Source of the DNA: Marmoricola endophyticus
Lineage (GTDB): Bacteria; Actinomycetota; Actinomycetes; Propionibacteriales; Nocardioidaceae
DNA: 64,000 nt
Assembly: GCF_014644415.1 (NCBI RefSeq)
Contig: NZ_BMKQ01000001.1
Location: 3,237,217 to 3,301,216, forward strand
Direction: 5' to 3'
The notes under the pieces were generated by a model. That model worked only from the letters and a program-made list of their open reading frames with translations. It made no database searches and was not told the DNA's origin. Positions 16,240 to 25,078 of this stretch are shown here, one piece after another. Within the stretch, counting starts at the first letter, position 1. Every line of letters begins with the position of its first letter. The translations under genes were made by a program, and so were the position numbers.

Positions 16240-17259
16240 ATGAAGAAGATCGGGTTCTTGTCCTTCGGTCACTGGAGCGACACGCCGCACTCGGCGACGC
16301 GGACGGCCAGCGACGTGCTGCACCAGTCCATCGACCTGGCGGTGGCGGCCGAGGAGGTCGGCGTCGACGGGGCGTACTACCGCGTGCACCACTTCGCACG
16401 GCAGCTCGCGTCCCCGTTCCCGCTGCTGGCGGCAGTGGGTGCGAGGACCAACCGCATCGAGATCGGGACCGGCGTGATCGACATGCGCTACGAGAACCCG
16501 CTCTACATGGCGGAGGACGCCGGGTCGGCGGACCTGATCGCCGACGGCCGGCTGCAGCTCGGCATCAGCCGGGGATCACCGGAGCAGGTGATCGACGGCT
16601 ACTCCTACTTCGGCTACCGGCCCGCGGAGGGCGAGGACCACGCCGACATGGCGCGGCGGCACACCGACGTGTTCCTCGACGTCATCGAGGGCAAGGGGTT
16701 CGCGCAGCCGAATCCGCGACCGATGTTCCCGAACCCGCCCGGGCTGCTGCGGCTCGAGCCGTACTCCGAGGGTCTGCGACAGCGGATCTGGTGGGGCGCC
16801 GGGTCGCGCAGCACCGCGGAGTGGACGGCCGAGAAGGGTATGAACCTGATGAGCTCGACCCTGCTCACCGAGGACACGGGGGTCCCGTTTCACCAGCTCC
16901 AGGCCGAGCAGATCGAGCGCTACCGCAAGCGCTGGGCCGACCAGGGCCACGGCTTCGAGCCGCGCGTCTCGGTCAGCCGCAGCATCTTCCCGATCGTCAG
17001 CGCGACCGACCGCGCGTACTTCGGCCAGTCGGGCGGCGACACCGACCAGGTCGGGATGATCGACGGTGGGATGGCGCGCTTCGGCAAGACGTACGCCGGT
17101 GAGCCCGACCAGCTGGTCAAGGACCTCGCCGAGGACGAGGCGATCGCGGCCGCGGACACCCTGCTGCTGACCATCCCCAACCAGCTCGGCGTCGACTACT
17201 GCGCGCACGTGCTGGACAGCCTGGTCCGCTACGTCGCTCCGGAGCTCGGCTGGCGCTGA
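16240..17259 (+). CDS. LLM-class flavin-dependent oxidoreductase
   Basis: A 339-residue TIM-barrel protein of the bacterial luciferase-like family. M-K-K-I-G-F-L-S-F-G-H-W opens the first strand, D-G-A-Y-Y-R-V-H-H-F matches the early active-site region, and R-I-E-I-G-T-G-V-I-D-M-R-Y-E-N-P is the conserved core. These enzymes use FMNH2 (or F420) to oxidise or reduce small organic substrates. The aldehyde dehydrogenase gene begins 98 bases downstream on the same strand, so an aldehyde product passed to it is possible, but nothing in the sequence fixes the substrate. Confidence 0.88.
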   Translation: MKKIGFLSFGHWSDTPHSATRTASDVLHQSIDLAVAAEEVGVDGAYYRVHHFARQLASPFPLLAAVGARTNRIEIGTGVIDMRYENPLYMAEDAGSADLIADGRLQLGISRGSPEQVIDGYSYFGYRPAEGEDHADMARRHTDVFLDVIEGKGFAQPNPRPMFPNPPGLLRLEPYSEGLRQRIWWGAGSRSTAEWTAEKGMNLMSSTLLTEDTGVPFHQLQAEQIERYRKRWADQGHGFEPRVSVSRSIFPIVSATDRAYFGQSGGDTDQVGMIDGGMARFGKTYAGEPDQLVKDLAEDEAIAAADTLLLTIPNQLGVDYCAHVLDSLVRYVAPELGWR

Positions 17260-17357
17260 GGCCCGCTTCTGCTGATCGGAATGCTCAGAGGGGCCGGCGC
17301 CCAGCGCGGGTGCGAGAGTGACGGGAACCACACATCATCGATGAAGGGTGCGCTTTC

Positions 17358-18824
17358 GTGACGTTGCTCGACTCGCCCGACTGGCAGGGACAGATCCTCG
17401 CGAACGGTACGTGGCGCGCCGGCGGTGGGGGCGACGCCGCGGTCGTCGAACCGGCCACGGGCGCCGAGCTGGGCCGGTACGGCGTGGCGGACCGCGGCGA
17501 TGTCGCAGCGGCGTCGGCGGGCGCGGCGCGGGCTCAGCGGGAGTGGGCCGCCGCGTCGTACACCGAGCGCGCGGCGGTGCTCCGAAGGGCCGGCGACCTG
17601 TGGGCCGAGCACGCCGAGGAGATCACCGGCTGGAACGTGCGCGAGGTCGGCGCGGTGCCGGGCATGGCCGGCTTCTCGCTGCACGTGGCGGCCCAGGAGT
17701 GCTACGAGGCCGCCGCGCTGACCGGCCGTCCCGTCGGGGAGGTCCTGCCCAGCGAGCAGCCCCGGCTGTCGATGGCCAGGCGCGTGCCGGCCGGTGTGGT
17801 CAGCGTGATCTCGCCGTTCAACGTCCCGATCATCCTGGGCATCCGCTCGGTCGCGCCCGCGCTGGCCCTGGGCAACGCGGTGCTGCTCAAGCCCGACCCG
17901 CGCACCGCGGTCACCGGTGGCGTGCTGATGGCCCGGATCTTCGAGGAGGCCGGCCTGCCCGCGGGAGTGCTCTCGATGCTGCCGGGAGGTGCCGACGTCG
18001 GCGAGGCCCTGGTCACCGACGAGCACGTGCGGGTCGTCTCCTTCACCGGCTCGACCGCGGTCGGGCGCAGGATCGGTGAGCTGGCCGGCAAGCACCTCAA
18101 GCGCGCCCACCTCGAGCTCGGCGGCAACTCGGCGCTGCTGGTCCTCGACGACGCCGACGTCGAGGCGGCGGTCGGTCTCGCCGCCTGGGGCTCGTTCTTC
18201 CACCAGGGGCAGATCTGCATGACCACCGGCCGCCATCTCGTGGCCGACGGGCTCTACGAGGACTTCGTCTCCGCGCTGGCCGAGAAGGCCGCGGCGATGC
18301 CGGTCGGCGATCCGGCCGGGGGAAGCGAGGTCGCGCTCGGCCCTGTCATCGATGCCGGTCAGCGCGACAAGATCCACGGCTTGGTGACCGACAGCGTCAC
18401 GCAGGGGGCGCGGGTCGCGACCGGCGGGACCTACGACGGCCTCTTCTACCGCCCCACGGTGCTGGCCGATGCTCCGCTGAGTGCCCCCGCCTTCGCCGAG
18501 GAGGTGTTCGGTCCGGTTGCTCCGGTCACGCGCGTGGACTCGGTGGACGACGCGGTGCGGATGGCCGGCGAGAGCGACTACGGCCTCTCGCTCGGCATCG
18601 TGACGCGCGATGCGATGCGTGGTCTGGCCGTTGCCGAGCAGATCCCCACGGGAATCGTGCACGTCAACGACCAGACGGTGAACGACGAGGCCGTCGCGCC
18701 CTTCGGCGGCGTGAAGAGCTCGGGCACCGGATCGCGCTTCGGTGGTGCCGCGGCGAACGTCGAGGCGTTCACCGAGACCCGCTGGATCACGGTGCGGGGT
18801 GAACCGGCGACGTACCCGTTCTGA
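17358..18824 (+). CDS. NAD(P)-dependent aldehyde dehydrogenase (benzaldehyde-dehydrogenase-like)
   Basis: This 488-residue ALDH has the expected motifs in order: S-P-F-N-V-P (cofactor), F-T-G-S-T-A-V-G, catalytic Glu in L-E-L-G-G-N, nucleophile Cys in Q-G-Q-I-C-M-T-T-G, and the C-terminal E-E-V-F-G-P-V. The Q-G-Q-I-C-M context and the sequence H-V-N-D-Q-T-V-N-D-E resemble the benzaldehyde/vanillin dehydrogenase branch. It oxidises an aldehyde, perhaps aromatic, to the acid. GTG start. It is probably in one unit with the LLM oxidoreductase. Confidence 0.92.
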   Translation: MTLLDSPDWQGQILANGTWRAGGGGDAAVVEPATGAELGRYGVADRGDVAAASAGAARAQREWAAASYTERAAVLRRAGDLWAEHAEEITGWNVREVGAVPGMAGFSLHVAAQECYEAAALTGRPVGEVLPSEQPRLSMARRVPAGVVSVISPFNVPIILGIRSVAPALALGNAVLLKPDPRTAVTGGVLMARIFEEAGLPAGVLSMLPGGADVGEALVTDEHVRVVSFTGSTAVGRRIGELAGKHLKRAHLELGGNSALLVLDDADVEAAVGLAAWGSFFHQGQICMTTGRHLVADGLYEDFVSALAEKAAAMPVGDPAGGSEVALGPVIDAGQRDKIHGLVTDSVTQGARVATGGTYDGLFYRPTVLADAPLSAPAFAEEVFGPVAPVTRVDSVDDAVRMAGESDYGLSLGIVTRDAMRGLAVAEQIPTGIVHVNDQTVNDEAVAPFGGVKSSGTGSRFGGAAANVEAFTETRWITVRGEPATYPF

Positions 18825-18833
18825 GTGGTCGGC

Positions 18834-19034
18834 TCAGCGACCGCCAGGCGCTCCCGCGGGCGAGACGAGCACGACCTGGTGGCCCAGGTCCACCGGGGCG
18901 GAGGCGAGGTCCGCGACGCCGATCAGCAGCCCCAGCGCGATCAGGACCGAACCGGTCTTGATGCTTCCCGAGTGCGTTCGGCCCGGTCGAGCGGCCGGCG
19001 CGACGGCGAGCGGTGTGACAGCTGATGACGCCAT
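18834..19034 (-). CDS. small single-span membrane protein (66 aa)
   Basis: From the ATG at 19034, preceded by a GGGGA ribosome site, the product has an Ala/Pro-rich N-terminus, one hydrophobic segment (S-V-L-I-A-L-G-L-L-I-G-V-A) and a short tail ending G-A-P-G-G-R. The frame is open upstream to 19139, but that portion is not convincing. It converges on the aldehyde dehydrogenase with 9 bases between stops. No family recognised; coding status moderate. Confidence 0.45.
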   Translation of the reverse strand: MASSAVTPLAVAPAARPGRTHSGSIKTGSVLIALGLLIGVADLASAPVDLGHQVVLVSPAGAPGGR

Positions 19035-19241
19035 GAGGGGGTCCCCGATTCGCTCCGTGCCGACAAGGTGCTGGCCCCGCGGTGCGGGCGCGTGGCAGCA
19101 CCCTAAGCCAGAATCCCCCAAATCGGGCATCACGGGCATTTCTCAGCTGCCCGACCGGTCGGCAACCGGGCGGAGTCGTTGCCGCGGTCGAGACCGCGCG
19201 TCCTCCCAGGCCCCTGGTGGTCTAGTCGCGTACGTACCCGG

Positions 19242-20606
19242 TCACCCCACGATGTGCTCGGTCCGCACGGCCGTCGCGGCGCGGCGCGAGGACGAGGGTC
19301 GGGTCGTGGGCAGTGGCCGGCCCGCCATCTCCTGGTAGCGCGTGACGGCGACGAGGCACAGCAGGCCTCCGACCGTGATCAGGTAGGCCGGCATCAACGT
19401 CGTGCCCAGGCGGTCGCCCAGGTACGCCGCCAGCAGCGGCGTCCCGCCGCCGAAGATCGCGGCCGAGACGTTGTGCCCGATCGAGAACCCGCCGAACCGG
19501 ACCCTGGTCGCGAAGACCTCGGGGAAGGCGGCGGCGACGCCGCCGAGGTAGGTGCCGTGGAGGGCGCCGAGGACGGCAAGGGCGACGAAGGTCGCCGCGC
19601 CTCCCTGTCGTACGAGCAGGAAGATCGGCAGCGTGAGCACGATGAACCCGGCCGCACCGGCGAGCATCACCGGTTTGCGGCCGACCCGGTCCGAGAGCCG
19701 TCCCGCGAACGGGATCACGGCGGTGTCGAACAGCACGACTGTCGTGGTGGCCAGGAACGCGGTCGAGGCGGAGAAGTCCAGGCTGTTGGTCAGGTAGGTG
19801 GGCATGTACACCAGCGACATGAAGTAGCCGAGGTGGACCAGGATGCCGAGGCCACCGGCGAGCACCACCTCGCGCCACCCGCGGACGAGCGTCTCGGTGA
19901 GCGGGTTCTTCGCCACCTCGCCCTCCTCGCGCAGTGACTCGAAGTCCGGGGTCTCGCGCAGCCGGAGCCGGATGTAGAGCCCGATCACGCCGAGCGGACC
20001 CGCGACGAGGAACGGCAGTCGCCAACCCCAGCTGCTCACCTGGTCGTCGGTGAGGAAGAGGCTGAGGACGGTGGGCGCGGCCAGCCCGAGGAAGAAGCCC
20101 AGCGTGGCCGACATCTGGATCCAGCTGGTCACGAAGCCCCGCCGGGCGACGGGTGCGTACTCCGCGATCATCGTGGTCGCGCCGGTGACCTCGCCGCCGG
20201 CGGTGAAGCCGCCGATGAGCCGCAGGGCGACGAGCAGGACCGGCGCGGCGACGCCGATGGTGGCGTACGTCGGCAGCAGCCCGATGCAGAAGGTCGCCGC
20301 GGACATCGACACGACGATGACGCACAGGACCCCTCGTCGTCCGAGCTTGTCTCCGAGCGGTCCGAAGAACGCCCCGCCCAGCGGCCGGACGAGGAACGAC
20401 GCGGCGAAGGCGGCGAGGGAGAGGAGCAAGGAGGCGGTGGGGTTGTCGGAGGGGAAGAACAGGTCTCCCAGGACGACCGCCATGTAGCCGTAGACCGCGA
20501 AGTCGAACCACTCCAGCGTGTTGCCGATCGAGGTGGCGTAGACGGCCCGGCGGAGCTCCGCGGCCGGGATCTGGTCCGGCGACGTGGGCCGCTCGGTCGT
20601 GCTCAT
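19242..20606 (-). CDS. MFS transporter, metabolite:H+ symporter (MHS) type
   Basis: A 454-residue inner-membrane protein with about 12 hydrophobic segments. The N-terminus (S-I-G-N-T-L-E-W-F-D-F-A-V-Y-G) and the TM2-3 loop (G-P-L-G-D-K-L-G-R-R-G) are hallmarks of the MHS branch that includes ProP, KgtP and ShiA. These carry organic acids, betaines or aromatic acids with protons. Its start codon overlaps the stop of the upstream FadH-type reductase (4 bases), so uptake and reduction of one substrate may be coupled. The substrate is not predictable. Confidence 0.9.
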   Translation of the reverse strand: MSTTERPTSPDQIPAAELRRAVYATSIGNTLEWFDFAVYGYMAVVLGDLFFPSDNPTASLLLSLAAFAASFLVRPLGGAFFGPLGDKLGRRGVLCVIVVSMSAATFCIGLLPTYATIGVAAPVLLVALRLIGGFTAGGEVTGATTMIAEYAPVARRGFVTSWIQMSATLGFFLGLAAPTVLSLFLTDDQVSSWGWRLPFLVAGPLGVIGLYIRLRLRETPDFESLREEGEVAKNPLTETLVRGWREVVLAGGLGILVHLGYFMSLVYMPTYLTNSLDFSASTAFLATTTVVLFDTAVIPFAGRLSDRVGRKPVMLAGAAGFIVLTLPIFLLVRQGGAATFVALAVLGALHGTYLGGVAAAFPEVFATRVRFGGFSIGHNVSAAIFGGGTPLLAAYLGDRLGTTLMPAYLITVGGLLCLVAVTRYQEMAGRPLPTTRPSSSRRAATAVRTEHIVG

Positions 20607-22576
20607 GCCCGCGCCTCGCTCTGCTCGACCCCGACCAGTCCGCGCACGGTGTCGTGCGCCTCGTGGCTGATCGCGACGTAGCCGCGGGGCGAGGAGGCGT
20701 CACCGACCACGCCGCGCACGCGTGGGTCCTCGCGCAGGGCGTCCGGCAGCGGACCGGGACGGTACGGACCGGCCGCGACGATCGAGCCGACCTCGCCGAG
20801 GTCGCGCTCGGCCGCGCTGTAGACGTGGCGGGTACGCAGGCGACCGCCCACCACGGCGACCGGCTCGGTGAGGGTGTGCACCTCGACACCGGCCTCGTCG
20901 AGACGGCGCAGGACGCCGATGCGGCTGACGTACGCCACCCGGCGCGCCGGGGCCTCGCGAGGGGTCAGGAGCAGGACCCGGTGACCGCGCGAGGCGACCT
21001 CGCAGGCGAAGGCGTAGACGGGCTCCTCCTCGACGGCGTCGACGACCACGACGGTGCCCTCCAGCTCCTCGGGCCGTACGGCAGCGGTCTCGATCGGCAG
21101 CACGGCGGCCCCCTCGACGCTCGGCGGCTCGGGGTCGGAGCCGGTGGCCACCACGACCGCGTCGTCGGGCCCCCACTCCCGGACCACGTCACCGTCGACG
21201 GCGGTGCCGAGGTGCACGGTCACACCCGCGGACGTCACGGCTCGATCGAGCCAGTCGGCGGCTCGGGCCATCGGCTCGCGTCCGTGGACGGCGGCGTCGC
21301 TCCGCAGTCGCCCTCCGCTGTGCTGGCCGCGCTCGTAGAGGTGCACCTCGTGGCCGTCTGCCGCCGCCGTCCGTGCGGCTTCCAGCCCGGCCGGTCCCGC
21401 ACCGACGACGCGCAGCGTCCGGCGCCCCTCGGGAGTGACCGGTCGTTCGGCGTCAGTGGCGAGCTCGCGTCCCGTGGTGGGGGAGTAGATGCAGGCGATC
21501 GGCCGGCCCGTGTGGATGAAGTCCCAGCAGACGTTGCAGTAGGTGCACGGGCGGGGCTCCTCGCCGCTCTCGACCTTGCGCACCAGGTCGGGCTCGGCCA
21601 GCCACGCGCGCGCCATGCCGACGAGGTCGGCGGTGCCGTCGTCGATCAGCCGGTCGGCGGTGGCGACGTCCGGAACCTTGGCGACGGCCATGACCGGTGT
21701 GCCGGAGGTGGCCTCGCGCACCCCGCGACTGAGCTCCGCGAACGGCACGTCGGGGAAGCTCAGGTCCGGTACGTGGTACTCCAGGCTCGGGCTGAAGTTC
21801 GCCTGGCTCACCGCCCAGTAGTCGGGAGCGGCGCCGGCCGCCTCGACGGCACGCACGATGCGCTGGGTCTCCTGGAGGTCGATGCCGCCGTCGACGTACT
21901 CGTGCGCGGTGAGCTTGACGCCGACGGCGAAGCTCTCACCGCACCTGTCACGGATGCCGCGTACGAGCTCGACGAGGAAGGTGGACCGGCCGGTCGTGTC
22001 GCCTCCCCACCGGTCGGTGCGGTGGTTGCTCCACGGCGAGAGGAACTGGGTGATCAGGTAGCCGTGTGCTCCGTGCAGCTCGACGCCGTCGAAGCCGGCC
22101 CTGCGGAGGTTGTCGGCCGACGCGACGAACCCGGCGATCACGTCCTCGATGTCGGACTCGTCCATGGTCCGTGCCGTGACTCCGCTGTACGGGTCGCGAC
22201 CGCCCGAGGGGGCCCAAGGACGCATGGTCGGGTTCCACAGTGCCTGACGTCCCACGTGCCAGAGCTGGCCGAGGATCCGCGCCCCATGCCGGTGACAGGC
22301 AGCTGCCAACTCGGTGAATCCCGGGACCAGGTCGGCGTCGTAGGCGAGCGGGACGGTCCCGTTCGGGATGGAGGAGGGGTGTGCGGACAGCCCCTCGGTG
22401 ACGATCAGGCCTGCTCCGCCGCGGGCGCGGGCGGCGTAGAAGGCGATGAGCTCAGGCGTGACCTGGGAGTTGCGACCCAGGTTGTTGACCGTCGCGATGA
22501 AGGCGAGGCGGTTGCGCAGCGTGAGCCGCGAGGACGTGAACGCGGACAGCGAGGAGGACGGCATCGGCGTGGTCAC
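20603..22576 (-). CDS. FadH/old-yellow-enzyme type NADH:flavin oxidoreductase
   Basis: A 657-residue three-domain enzyme. Residues 1-340 are an FMN TIM barrel (D-G-V-E-L-H-G-A-H-G-Y-L-I-T-Q-F, S-P-W-S-N-H-R-T-D-R-W-G-G). Cysteines in C-T-Y-C-N-V-C plus a fourth 12 residues on hold a 4Fe-4S cluster. From about 380 an FAD/NAD(P) domain starts with G-A-G-P-A-G. This is the plan of 2,4-dienoyl-CoA reductase and trimethylamine dehydrogenase relatives. It probably reduces an unsaturated carbonyl or ring compound. The transporter overlaps its 3' end, and an inverted repeat lies just upstream. Confidence 0.9.
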   Translation of the reverse strand: MTTPMPSSSLSAFTSSRLTLRNRLAFIATVNNLGRNSQVTPELIAFYAARARGGAGLIVTEGLSAHPSSIPNGTVPLAYDADLVPGFTELAAACHRHGARILGQLWHVGRQALWNPTMRPWAPSGGRDPYSGVTARTMDESDIEDVIAGFVASADNLRRAGFDGVELHGAHGYLITQFLSPWSNHRTDRWGGDTTGRSTFLVELVRGIRDRCGESFAVGVKLTAHEYVDGGIDLQETQRIVRAVEAAGAAPDYWAVSQANFSPSLEYHVPDLSFPDVPFAELSRGVREATSGTPVMAVAKVPDVATADRLIDDGTADLVGMARAWLAEPDLVRKVESGEEPRPCTYCNVCWDFIHTGRPIACIYSPTTGRELATDAERPVTPEGRRTLRVVGAGPAGLEAARTAAADGHEVHLYERGQHSGGRLRSDAAVHGREPMARAADWLDRAVTSAGVTVHLGTAVDGDVVREWGPDDAVVVATGSDPEPPSVEGAAVLPIETAAVRPEELEGTVVVVDAVEEEPVYAFACEVASRGHRVLLLTPREAPARRVAYVSRIGVLRRLDEAGVEVHTLTEPVAVVGGRLRTRHVYSAAERDLGEVGSIVAAGPYRPGPLPDALREDPRVRGVVGDASSPRGYVAISHEAHDTVRGLVGVEQSEARA

Positions 22577-22578
22577 CT

Positions 22579-22603
22579 ACCTGGCCTGGCGCTCGTGCCA
22601 GGT
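22579..22603. promoter_or_regulatory. inverted repeat upstream of the FadH-type gene (possible operator)
   Basis: ACCTGGC and GCCAGGT, 7-bp arms 11 bases apart, begin 3 bases upstream of the reductase start codon. It could be an operator for a local regulator, but no regulator gene is adjacent. Confidence 0.3.
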
Positions 22604-22768
22604 CCTGGACCCATCACCCGGACTCACGAGGGCGACCGCCGGCGGGGCGAGCACACGGGAGAGGCGTTGGAGCCACCGGAGCCGTCGGCCGACCGGTGGG
22701 TGATGCCCATCACACTGGCTGGAGCTCCGGGTTGTCAAGGGCGGCGCCGGGTCCGGCCGCGCGGCGAC

Positions 22769-23119
22769 TCACCGCTGCCGACTGTCGACGACCTCGAGGT
22801 AGCGCTCGGTCAGGTCGCGGCACGCTCCGATGATCGCCTTGCGCCCGTTGCCGAAGTAGCGCTGCTCCAGCGCGCCGATCAGGTCCGCCTGGTCCGCGGT
22901 GAGGTCGCGGCCGATCAACAGCTGGTGCACGAACTCGTCGGCGATCCGGGTCGCCAGCGTGGTCGAGGCGTCGACCACGCGGTGGGTCGTCGGGTCCACC
23001 CGGACGATGATCGTCAGGTGCCGCCACATCACCCCGGCGCCGGTGCTCTGGGGCAGCTGGGCGTAGCCCGCGACCATCACATCCTCGTCCTGCCGGTGGT
23101 CCGGGCTGCTCTCGCTCAT
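22769..23119 (-). CDS. DUF3870 domain protein
   Basis: The 116-residue protein has the pattern of DUF3870: V-A-G-Y-A-Q-L-P near the N-terminus, an alternating strand ending V-D-P-T-T-H-R-V-V-D-A-S, and R-Y-F-G-N-G-R-K-A-I-I-G-A near the C-terminus. It is a small cytosolic domain of unknown role that often sits beside catabolic or hydantoinase-like genes. It shares strand with the lipase upstream and the FadH-type reductase downstream, separated by 45 and 192 bases. Confidence 0.75.
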   Translation of the reverse strand: MSESSPDHRQDEDVMVAGYAQLPQSTGAGVMWRHLTIIVRVDPTTHRVVDASTTLATRIADEFVHQLLIGRDLTADQADLIGALEQRYFGNGRKAIIGACRDLTERYLEVVDSRQR

Positions 23120-23164
23120 GGGGCTACTGGACCACAGCCCCGCTCATCGGCTCGCCGGAACGTC

Positions 23165-24520
23165 TCAGCGCTGCACGCTGATCGGCGCCAGCGAGTTGCC
23201 AGGCTCGATGCTCGAGCAGTTGCTCGGCGCGGGCGTGCTGCCGAAGCGCGCGAGCAGCCAGGCGTACGCCTCCGGCGCGAACAGCGGGACGCTCGTGGTG
23301 TGGGAGGCGGGGTACTCGCGGTAGCTGATCTTCGTGCCCGCACCGCACCACTGCCGCGCCAGCGAGCGGACGTCGCCCGCGACCATCACGCCGTCGCCCT
23401 CGCCCGAGGTCGCGCTGGTCGGGGTGCCCTCCAGCTCACCGCGGGTGCCCTGGCCGATGAACATCGGGGAGGACGGCGTGGCACCGCCGGAGCCCATGAT
23501 GAGCTTGTTGGCCAGCCGCACGTAGACCGGCACCGACTCCGGTGTCGGGTACTCCGGCTTCGCGATGTCCTTCCACCTCAGCCCCGGGTAGTGGGCCAGC
23601 GCGTCGGCGATGGAGGCCTTGTCCAGCTCGGCGAGGATCTGCTTCCCGCGCTCGGAGGCGTACGGCGTGAGGTCGGCGCCGTACGCCCGGGCGATGCCGA
23701 TCAGGGCCATCGGCAGCACGCCGGACCAGATCGGGGTGCCCTCGACGTAGTGCAGGTTCGTGCTCGGCTTGACCAGCACACCGCCCATCGCGGTGCCGAC
23801 GATGCGCTTCGCGACGTCCGGGGCGTACGACGGCGCCAGCGAGGACGCCCACCCGGAGCCGATGGCGCCGCCGGAGTAGCCGATCAGACCGACCTTGCTG
23901 GTCGCGCCGGTGCCCGACGCAGGCACCTTCGCGATCGCGCGCAGCGAGTCCAGGGTGGTGTAGCCGTACTCCGGGCCGACGGCGAAGTCGGCCGTCTGCC
24001 CCTCGGTGTCGGGGATGTTGACCGTGTAGCCGGCGAGCAGGAACGGCGCGATGAAGAGTGTCTCCGCGTTCGCGATGGCCTTGCCCAGCCCGACGCCACC
24101 GGCGATCGCCGAGGACGGCTCGTCCTCGGGGTTCAGCGAGTCGTAGAAGGACTGGTACGACACGACCTTCGCGCCCGGCGCGGGGACCAGCGGCTTGACC
24201 ACGGTCGTCACGTTGGCGACTGCACGCCCCTGGGCGTCACGTGTCCGGTAGAGGACCTGCAGTGCCGGGAGCGGCGTCGGGATCCCCTGGACCGAGTACG
24301 GCACGGTGCGGGTCTTCAACGGCGTGCCAGGGGCCAGCCGGCTCAGCGGTGTCGTCCCGGTGTAGTCGTAGAACGGGTCGTCCAGCGGTGAGGCGGCCCG
24401 GACCGCCGAGGCCGACGCCGTCGGTGCCGCTGTCGCCGTGGCCGGCAGCCCGGCTCCCAGCAGGGCGACGCTCGCCAGCGCCGCGGTGAGTCCCGCGATC
24501 CTCGTGCCCCACGACCTCAT
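23165..24520 (-). CDS. secreted lipase (LIP/secretory lipase family)
   Basis: The 451-residue product has a signal peptide with a probable cleavage after A-T-A-A near residue 32. The mature enzyme contains V-V-S-Y-Q-S-F-Y-D-S, L-A-G-Y-T-V-N-I-P-D, and the nucleophile elbow G-Y-S-G-G-A, followed late by G-E-G-D-G-V-M-V and S-H-T-T-S-V. This is the arrangement of the secretory lipase family (Candida lipase A-like and mycobacterial LIP proteins), which hydrolyse triacylglycerols or polyester-like esters outside the cell. Two Cys (W-C-G and N-C-S) could form a disulfide. Confidence 0.9.
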   Translation of the reverse strand: MRSWGTRIAGLTAALASVALLGAGLPATATAAPTASASAVRAASPLDDPFYDYTGTTPLSRLAPGTPLKTRTVPYSVQGIPTPLPALQVLYRTRDAQGRAVANVTTVVKPLVPAPGAKVVSYQSFYDSLNPEDEPSSAIAGGVGLGKAIANAETLFIAPFLLAGYTVNIPDTEGQTADFAVGPEYGYTTLDSLRAIAKVPASGTGATSKVGLIGYSGGAIGSGWASSLAPSYAPDVAKRIVGTAMGGVLVKPSTNLHYVEGTPIWSGVLPMALIGIARAYGADLTPYASERGKQILAELDKASIADALAHYPGLRWKDIAKPEYPTPESVPVYVRLANKLIMGSGGATPSSPMFIGQGTRGELEGTPTSATSGEGDGVMVAGDVRSLARQWCGAGTKISYREYPASHTTSVPLFAPEAYAWLLARFGSTPAPSNCSSIEPGNSLAPISVQR

Positions 24521-24610
24521 GGCTGCCCCTTGCTCGAGTGACTGATGTCTCAGGCAAGTTACTCGTCGGTCACATGAAGCGCCAGTGTCCGATCACGAGG
24601 GATCGCCCGA

Positions 24611-24976
24611 TCAGGTCGTCGAGTCCCCGGTCGTCCCTTCGCCGGACTGCGGCTCGTCGCCGCCTCCCTGAGCCCCGGTCGGCGGACCATGCCCCTCGGA
24701 CTGCTGCCCGCCCGTACCCGAGCCGGGTCGGGCACCGGGCCCCGCGCCACCGGGCGCACCGCCCTCCTGGAACGAGGTCGGGGTGAGGTCGTCGCCGCCG
24801 GAGGTCGCGTGTCCGACGGCGAACCCGCCGAGACCGCTGATCACGACCAGCCCCGCGGCGGCCGCGGCCGGTCTCGCCCACCGGCGGCCGGTCCACACCG
24901 GCCCGTGGGTGCGGGCTGCGCTGGTGTCGCTCGCCGCGGTCGTCCACTGGTCCGTCGGGGCGTCGTTCCCGGTCAT
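24611..24976 (-). CDS. membrane-anchored Gly/Pro-rich protein
   Basis: GAGGAG stands 6 bases before the ATG at 24976. The 121-residue product has a cytosolic N-terminus, one membrane span (A-A-A-A-G-L-V-V-I-S-G-L-G-G-F-A-V-G, about 37-56) and a low-complexity outer tail of Gly, Pro, Gln and Asp. It is divergent from the SNF2 gene. A minus-strand frame continues far upstream through the SNF2 gene, but only this part has its own ribosome site and gene-like features. No family recognised. Confidence 0.68.
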   Translation of the reverse strand: MTGNDAPTDQWTTAASDTSAARTHGPVWTGRRWARPAAAAAGLVVISGLGGFAVGHATSGGDDLTPTSFQEGGAPGGAGPGARPGSGTGGQQSEGHGPPTGAQGGGDEPQSGEGTTGDSTT

Positions 24977-25078
24977 CGTGTCTCCTCTGGGTCGGTTGGA
25001 CCGAGGCTGCCGTCGTGACCTGGCAGGGCGCCATACCTTGCCTGTGGACGACCTGGGAGAGCTGTCCGTACCCCGTGC

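Noticed and set aside
19035-19139. Longer start for the small membrane protein
   Set aside because: The upstream ATG lacks a ribosome site and the extra residues are not membrane- or domain-like.
20654-24391. A plus-strand frame opposite the FadH-type reductase and lipase
   Set aside because: Antisense to two clear genes, with no motif of its own.
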